Assembly: GCA_036257565.1 (NCBI GenBank)
Contig: DATAFH010000075.1
Coordinates: 1 to 9,165, forward strand
Length of the DNA: 9,165 nt
Source: DASSUW01 sp036257565
GTDB taxonomy: Bacteria; Actinomycetota; Thermoleophilia; Solirubrobacterales; Solirubrobacteraceae
Reading direction: 5' to 3'
A program made the position numbers and the translations under genes. The notes below the pieces were generated by a model. It had not been told where the DNA came from and did not search any database. It worked only from the letters and a program-made list of their open reading frames with translations. Shown here piece by piece: positions 6,178 through 9,165 of this stretch. Numbering within the stretch: the first letter of the stretch is position 1; every line of letters starts with the position of its first letter.

Positions 6178-7257
6178 ATGTTCGGCGAGCTATCGGAGGG
6201 GTTGAGCGAGCCCGAGCGGGCCTCCCGGCTCGCACTGCTCGAGCGCCTGTACGCCGACGGCTACTCGCTGGAGGAGCTGAAGACGGCGTCCGCGGCGGGC
6301 CGGCTGTCCCTGCTGCCCGTCGAGCGGCTGCTCGCCCGCCGCCGGCGCCACAGCCTCACGGATGCAGCCCACGCCGCAGACCTCGGCGACGAGTTCGCCG
6401 AGGTGAACCACCGCTCGCTCGGCCTCCCGCTCCCGGAGCCGGACGAGCCGGTCTACGACGACGACCAGGTCGAGAACCTCAAGGTCCTGCGCGGCCTGCT
6501 CGACCTCGGGGTGCCCGAGGACGACGTGCACCTGATGGGCCGGATCCTCGGCCAGTCCTCGCACCGCACCGCCCAGGCTGTGGTCGACGTGCTCTCCCGC
6601 GCGCTGCTGCGGCCGGGTGACACGGAGGCCGACCTCGCCGTGCGGCTCGCCGACGTCGCCGAGGCGATGCTCCCGACGCTCGACCGCCTGACCGGCGCGG
6701 TGCTGCGGCTGCACCTGCTCGACGTCGTCCAGCGCGAGGCGATCGTGCGCCTCGAGGGCGACACGGGCCGGATCGCGGGTGCGCGCGAGATGGCGGTCGC
6801 GTTCGCCGACCTCGCCGGCTTCACGGCGCTCAGCGAGCGCCTGCCGATCGAGGAGCTCGGCCGCGTGGTCGCGCGTGTCGAGGACCTCGTGCTCGATGTG
6901 ACCGCCACGCCCGTGCGGCTCGTGAAGGTCCTCGGCGACGGCGCGATGCTCGCGCGCGACGAGCCCAGCCCGCTCGTCGGCTCGCTGCTCGACCTCGTCG
7001 ACGCCGCCGCCGCGGAGCGCCTCCCGCCCGTGCACGCCGGCGTGGCGTACGGGCCGGCGCTCCACAGCGCGGGTGACTGGCTGGGGCGCACGGTGAACGT
7101 CGCCGCCCGGCTGTGTGCGGTCGCGCCCGCAGGGACGGTGCTCGCCACGCATGAGGCCGCGACCGAGCCGCACCACTGGGCCGACGCCGGCACCCATCGG
7201 CTGCGCGGCATCGCGGAGCCGGTCGCCGCCCTGCGCGCGGTCAGACGCGCGTCCTAG
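6178..7257 (+). CDS. Class III adenylate cyclase with N-terminal helical regulatory region
   Basis: Makes cAMP (or less likely cGMP) from the nucleoside triphosphate. 359 residues, no membrane segment. The catalytic domain fills about 200-359 and keeps all key residues: metal-binding D211 (VAFADLAGFTALSE) and D254 (KVLGDGAML), purine-specifying K250 and D300 (GDW), and transition-state N307 and R311 in VNVAARL. K and D at the base-recognition positions favour ATP. The first 190 or so residues are helical with no catalytic motif; order and length resemble the autoinhibitory region of Rv1264-like cyclases (Ad_Cy_reg), so control by pH or another signal is possible. The active site is normally at a dimer interface. 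Start ATG 6178 has TAGCGT six bases upstream and no Shine-Dalgarno, so the mRNA is probably leaderless. Divergent from bioY; the stop overlaps that of the M20 stump in CTAG. Confidence 0.9.
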   Translation: MFGELSEGLSEPERASRLALLERLYADGYSLEELKTASAAGRLSLLPVERLLARRRRHSLTDAAHAADLGDEFAEVNHRSLGLPLPEPDEPVYDDDQVENLKVLRGLLDLGVPEDDVHLMGRILGQSSHRTAQAVVDVLSRALLRPGDTEADLAVRLADVAEAMLPTLDRLTGAVLRLHLLDVVQREAIVRLEGDTGRIAGAREMAVAFADLAGFTALSERLPIEELGRVVARVEDLVLDVTATPVRLVKVLGDGAMLARDEPSPLVGSLLDLVDAAAAERLPPVHAGVAYGPALHSAGDWLGRTVNVAARLCAVAPAGTVLATHEAATEPHHWADAGTHRLRGIAEPVAALRAVRRAS

Positions 7258-7436
7258 CGAACCGCGACGTCGGCGAGCACGCGCGTGATCCAGTCCGTGC
7301 CCTGCTCGAGGCCGGAGATCGGCACGCGCTCGTCGTTGCCGTGCATGCGCATCAGGTCGGCATGCGAGATCGGGTACGGATACACGCCGTAGACCGGGAT
7401 GCCGCGCTGGCGCCACGGCGTCGCGTCGGTGCCGCC
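7254..7436 (-). pseudogene. C-terminal remnant of an M20-family metallopeptidase
   Basis: Sixty codons with no start, reading GGTDATPWRQRGIPVYGVYP, then a short linker, then MRMHGNDERVPISGLEQGT, then a final helix and TAG. GGTDA-x-x-x-R-x-x-GIP and MHG-x-DERV are the conserved closing blocks of M20 peptidases and acylases; the His in MHGNDERV corresponds to a metal ligand. Full members have about 430-470 residues, so roughly 85% is missing. Recognisable homology stops exactly where the discoidin-domain gene ends; the same frame further upstream is not M20-like. The next in-frame ATG lies inside the conserved block, so it cannot make a working enzyme. Most likely the remainder was lost by deletion or replaced by the neighbouring gene; a chimeric assembly join is the alternative. 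Confidence 0.8.
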
Positions 7437-8080
7437 TAGCGGCCCGGCATGGCGCGGAAGCGGACCTCGCTGACCAGCGTATCTTCGTAGCGCTCGCCGC
7501 CGAACACGCCGTCGATCACGATGCGCGCGAACTCAGTCGGGCCCTGGCGCACCGCAACCGACTGGAAGTCCGTCCGCGCGTCGTCGAGTGCGCTGCGGCG
7601 GCTTCCCTGGTCGGTGACGACACGGACCTGCGAGAGCCTGCCGTTGCGGCGGTAGAGTCGCTGGGTCTTCGCGTAGCCGTTGACCAGCTCCACGGCGGCG
7701 AGCGCGACCGGCGAGTCGAACGAGAACTCGAGCGACTCGCCCACCCCCGGACCTGCCACTCCCTCACTCCACGCCGTCCGCGTGTCCCCGTCCTTCACGA
7801 GCGCAGCGTCATAGCGGTTGCCCGCGTCGTCGGGCGCGAGCGTGCTCGATGCCGCGGCGTCGAATCGTCCGCGACCGAGCAGCCGGGGCTCGGCCGGCGT
7901 CGCCGTCGAAGTCGCGGTCCGCGTCACGACCGCGGTGGTGGGCGACGGCTCAGGTTCGGAGCCGCCATCGTCGCGGGTTAGCACGAGCGGGATGACCACG
8001 CCGGCCAGGCCGAACACGGCGACGATGAGGCCGAGTGCGCCTTGCGTACGCCAGAACGACGGGTTCTCATCGTCCTCCAT
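7436..8080 (-). CDS. Single-pass membrane protein with discoidin-like (NADase-type glycan-binding) domain
   Basis: 214 residues. A short acidic N terminus is followed by one membrane segment (about residues 15-35, GALGLIVAVFGLAGVVIPLV), a Ser/Thr/Pro-rich linker (about 40-65), and a C-terminal beta-sandwich-like domain. The domain has the sequence of discoidin/F5-8C modules that accompany NADase-like proteins: SSTLAPD, YDAALVKDGDTRTAWSEGV, GESLEFSFDSPV, VELVNGYAKTQRLYRRNGR, and a closing YEDTLVSEVRF. A carbohydrate- or surface-binding role outside the membrane is inferred; no catalytic domain is attached. ATG 8080 is chosen; GTG at 8101 or 8086 is also possible and adds a few residues without changing the domain plan. 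The TAG overlaps the M20 stump by one base. It lies 53 bases downstream of tRNA-Tyr with no clear terminator between, so read-through from the tRNA is possible. Confidence 0.82.
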   Translation of the reverse strand: MEDDENPSFWRTQGALGLIVAVFGLAGVVIPLVLTRDDGGSEPEPSPTTAVVTRTATSTATPAEPRLLGRGRFDAAASSTLAPDDAGNRYDAALVKDGDTRTAWSEGVAGPGVGESLEFSFDSPVALAAVELVNGYAKTQRLYRRNGRLSQVRVVTDQGSRRSALDDARTDFQSVAVRQGPTEFARIVIDGVFGGERYEDTLVSEVRFRAMPGR

Positions 8081-8132
8081 CGGCACCGACCATCCCAGCA
8101 CCCCGGGCGGCCGGTCAAGTCGCGCGAAAGAG

Positions 8133-8214
8133 TGGCGGGGGCAGGATTCGAACCTGCGAAGGACGTGCCACGCGGTTTACAGCCGCGCCCCTTTGACCGC
8201 TCGGGAACCCCGCC
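8133..8214 (-). tRNA. tRNA-Tyr (anticodon GTA)
   Basis: A complete 82-nt class II cloverleaf. Acceptor GGCGGGG pairs with CCCCGCC; D stem CCC/GGG; anticodon stem CGCGG/CCGCG with loop CTGTAAA, anticodon GTA; a 13-nt long variable arm (TGGCACGTCCTTC); T stem GCAGG/CCTGC with loop TTCGAAT; discriminator A; CCA not encoded. The gene is uninterrupted, so no intron is present. Open frames of the endonuclease upstream run into it. Confidence 0.97.
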
Positions 8215-8651
8215 CGAGGACCGTGTGAGTGTAGCTTTCGGCCCCTGGGCGTGACTCGAACGGGCGGCCCGGCTCGACCTCGTACCGCGCGTACTTCGGT
8301 CCACCCAACAGGATCGCGGAGCCGCCGGCGACCTCCATCGCCGGGGATGAACCACCGCCGGCCGTCAGCGGCGTGGACGAAGAGGAAATCGGCCCGCGCC
8401 GGATCGAAGCGCTTGACGACCCCGGCCGAGCTCCGGTTGCCGCCGCGGGTGGCGAGCATGACCTCCCAGCGACCGTCGCGGAAGAAGCTCGTCGTCTTCA
8501 CCTGCACGCGCGCGGGCCGCCCATCGAGGTCGGCGACGAGGTCGCAGTCGGGGCTATGGCCGAGCGGAATGAACACGCGAGCGCCGGCAGCCACCAACCA
8601 TCCGAAGGCCGATGACTCGCCGACGTCCCCCTGTTGCCGTGGGTGGAACAC
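8177..8651 (-). CDS. I-Ssp6803I-like PD-(D/E)XK endonuclease (group I intron-associated type), apparently frameshifted
   Basis: A small nuclease of the restriction-enzyme fold. From the GTG at 8651 the protein reads HPRQQGDVGESSAFGWL, then PLGHSPDCDLVADLDG, then ARVQVKTTSF. The expected catalytic set is there: E12 (GDVGE), D37 (DCDLV), Q50 and K52 (QVKT). After WFIP (about residue 103) the open frame turns into Arg-rich nonsense and runs through tRNA-Tyr to a TGA at 8115. Dropping one C from the CCCC at 8343-8346 restores a family-like C terminus, PAMEVAGGSAILLGGPKYAR then YEVEPG, ending at a TAA (8177-8179) in the tRNA-Tyr anticodon loop: 157 residues. So this is a +1 frameshift, a sequencing error, or recoding. 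The start is favoured by TATGTT six bases upstream; a TTG at 8684 is less likely. Homologues include homing enzymes, but no intron is present here. Confidence 0.75.
8228..8233 (-). promoter_or_regulatory. Putative -10 box of tRNA-Tyr (TACACT)
   Basis: A TAnnnT hexamer 13 bases before the tRNA 5' end, in the same layout as the box before tRNA-Thr. It falls inside the 3' part of the endonuclease frame (the Tyr-Thr codons of SYTH). The -35 is weak. Confidence 0.4.
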
Positions 8652-8657
8652 CAGGCG

Positions 8658-8663
8658 AACATA
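8658..8663 (-). promoter_or_regulatory. Putative -10 box (TATGTT) of a leaderless endonuclease transcript
   Basis: A TAnnnT hexamer six bases before the GTG at 8651. TTGTCC at 8679-8684, 15 bases further upstream, is a 4/6 match to the -35 consensus. It lies just after the hairpin that ends the sigma factor unit. Confidence 0.45.
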
Positions 8664-8692
8664 CGTTCCTGATCGGACGGACAAGCACGACG

Positions 8693-8719
8693 GCGGCGGG
8701 CGCCCAAGACGCCCGCCGC
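8693..8719 (-). terminator. GC-rich terminator hairpin after the sigma factor gene
   Basis: GCGGCGGGCG and CGCCCGCCGC form a perfect 10-bp stem with a 7-base loop, 14 bases after the TGA of the sigma factor gene. No U-tract follows, as is common for terminator hairpins in high-GC Actinomycetota. It separates the sigma factor unit from the endonuclease promoter. Confidence 0.65.
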
Positions 8720-8733
8720 AGGTCGCGAGTAGC

Positions 8734-9165
8734 TCAGCCTGAATCGCGGAGGCGCTGCGCCTCCGGGAGCGACTCGAGCTTCTTGAGCGTGTGGTTCTCG
8801 ATTTGCCGGATGCGCTCGCGTGTCACGTTGAACGCGCGGCCCACCTCTTCGAGCGTGTACGGCCTCGCGCCGGTGAGGCCGAACCGCATCTCGATGACCT
8901 CCCGCTCACGCTGTGGGAGGGCGTCGAGCGCGCGGCGGACGTTCTCCTTGCGGAGGTTCTCCGACGCCATGTCGAACGGCGAGATCGCGGCGTCGTCCTC
9001 GACGAAGTCGCCGAGCTCGGACTCCTCCTCCTCGCCGATCGGCTTCTCCAGCGAGACCGGCTGCTGCGCCATCCGGAGGATGTCGCGGACCTCGCGTGCG
9101 GTGCACTCGAGCTCGGCGGCGATCTCCTCCGGCAGCGGCTCGCGGCCGAGCTGCTGGACGAGCTG
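8734..9165 (-). CDS. rpoD: Primary RNA polymerase sigma factor (sigma-70 family), C-terminal part, cut by window edge
   Basis: The last 143 residues of the housekeeping sigma factor; regions 1 and 2 lie beyond the window. The visible part starts in region 3 (QLVQQLGREPLPEEIAAEL, then VRDILRMAQQPVSLEKPIGE and an acidic ELGDFVEDD, the region 3.2 finger), followed by region 4: RKENVRRALDALPQREREVI, EMRFGLTG, and the -35-reading helix-turn-helix TLEEVGRAFNVTRERIRQIE, ending HTLKKLESLPEAQRLRDSG. The close match to the RpoD/SigA/HrdB consensus through the finger and region 4 argues for the primary factor and not an ECF or sporulation sigma; the group 1 versus group 2 distinction cannot be settled without region 1. 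The frame stays open to the window edge, so the ATG at 9072 is internal and not the start. A strong GC hairpin follows the stop. Confidence 0.93.
   Translation of the reverse strand, partial: QLVQQLGREPLPEEIAAELECTAREVRDILRMAQQPVSLEKPIGEEEESELGDFVEDDAAISPFDMASENLRKENVRRALDALPQREREVIEMRFGLTGARPYTLEEVGRAFNVTRERIRQIENHTLKKLESLPEAQRLRDSG

Noticed and set aside
5178..6179. 333-residue minus-strand reading fusing an upstream segment to the PF04020 protein
   Set aside because: The upstream part is the bioY gene in the wrong frame; only the last 117 residues are real.
6190..7416. 408-residue minus-strand ORF opposite the cyclase
   Set aside because: Antisense shadow; the sense strand encodes a complete cyclase with all catalytic residues.
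8133..8214. Group I intron in tRNA-Tyr, suggested by the neighbouring endonuclease family
   Set aside because: The tRNA is contiguous and folds fully; there is no room or sequence for an intron.
7818..8228. Plus-strand ORF over the discoidin gene and tRNA-Tyr
   Set aside because: Antisense; its GQDSNLRRTCHAV-like end is a translation of the tRNA-Tyr complement.

Overview
The window looks like chromosomal DNA of a high-GC Gram-positive bacterium (Actinomycetota). The evidence is very GC-rich codons, alternative GTG starts, several genes that appear to be transcribed leaderless, and the protein families present. A member of Thermoleophilia/Solirubrobacterales is my best guess, from how the proteins read and not from any search. 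There is no phage, transposon, CRISPR array or biosynthetic cluster. The window is a mosaic of short one- to two-gene units around two tRNA genes, with two eroded or interrupted genes.

Layout. 1-645 (-): N-terminal half of a covalent-FAD oxidase of the BBE/PCMH type, cut by the window edge. 722-2344 (-): LuxR-type regulator with a TPR-like body and no ATPase. About 2371-2736: no gene. 2737-2894 (-): tRNA-Thr(GGT) followed downstream by hairpins. 2948-3697 (+): GNAT acetyltransferase, overlapped by 3664-5181 (+), a membrane-anchored metallophosphoesterase. 5178-5531 and 5528-6127 (-): PF04020 small membrane protein and biotin transporter BioY, a tight two-gene operon read bioY first. 6178-7257 (+): class III adenylyl cyclase, divergent from bioY across about 50 bp. 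7254-7436 (-): 60-codon C-terminal stump of an M20 metallopeptidase. 7436-8080 (-): single-pass membrane protein with a discoidin-like domain. 8133-8214 (-): tRNA-Tyr(GTA). 8177-8651 (-): I-Ssp6803I-like PD-(D/E)XK endonuclease, apparently frameshifted by one extra C, with its 3' end running into tRNA-Tyr. 8734-9165 (-): C-terminal part of the primary sigma factor, with a strong GC hairpin after its stop.

How parts may work together. The regulator and the FAD oxidase are adjacent and codirectional, but the oxidase seems to have its own leaderless promoter. BioY takes up biotin as the substrate-binding part of an ECF transporter; its promoter shares overlapping -10 bases with the cyclase promoter on the other strand. 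Four genes (FAD oxidase, GNAT, cyclase, endonuclease) carry a TAnnnT box 6-7 nt before the start codon, and both tRNAs carry a TACnCT box 13-14 nt before their 5' end, which gives a consistent picture of housekeeping promoters here.

The most interesting points are the endonuclease locus interlocked with tRNA-Tyr (frame break, read-through into the tRNA, tRNA promoter inside the coding sequence), the M20 peptidase stump, and the repeated leaderless promoter pattern. I did not find a convincing new multi-gene system.
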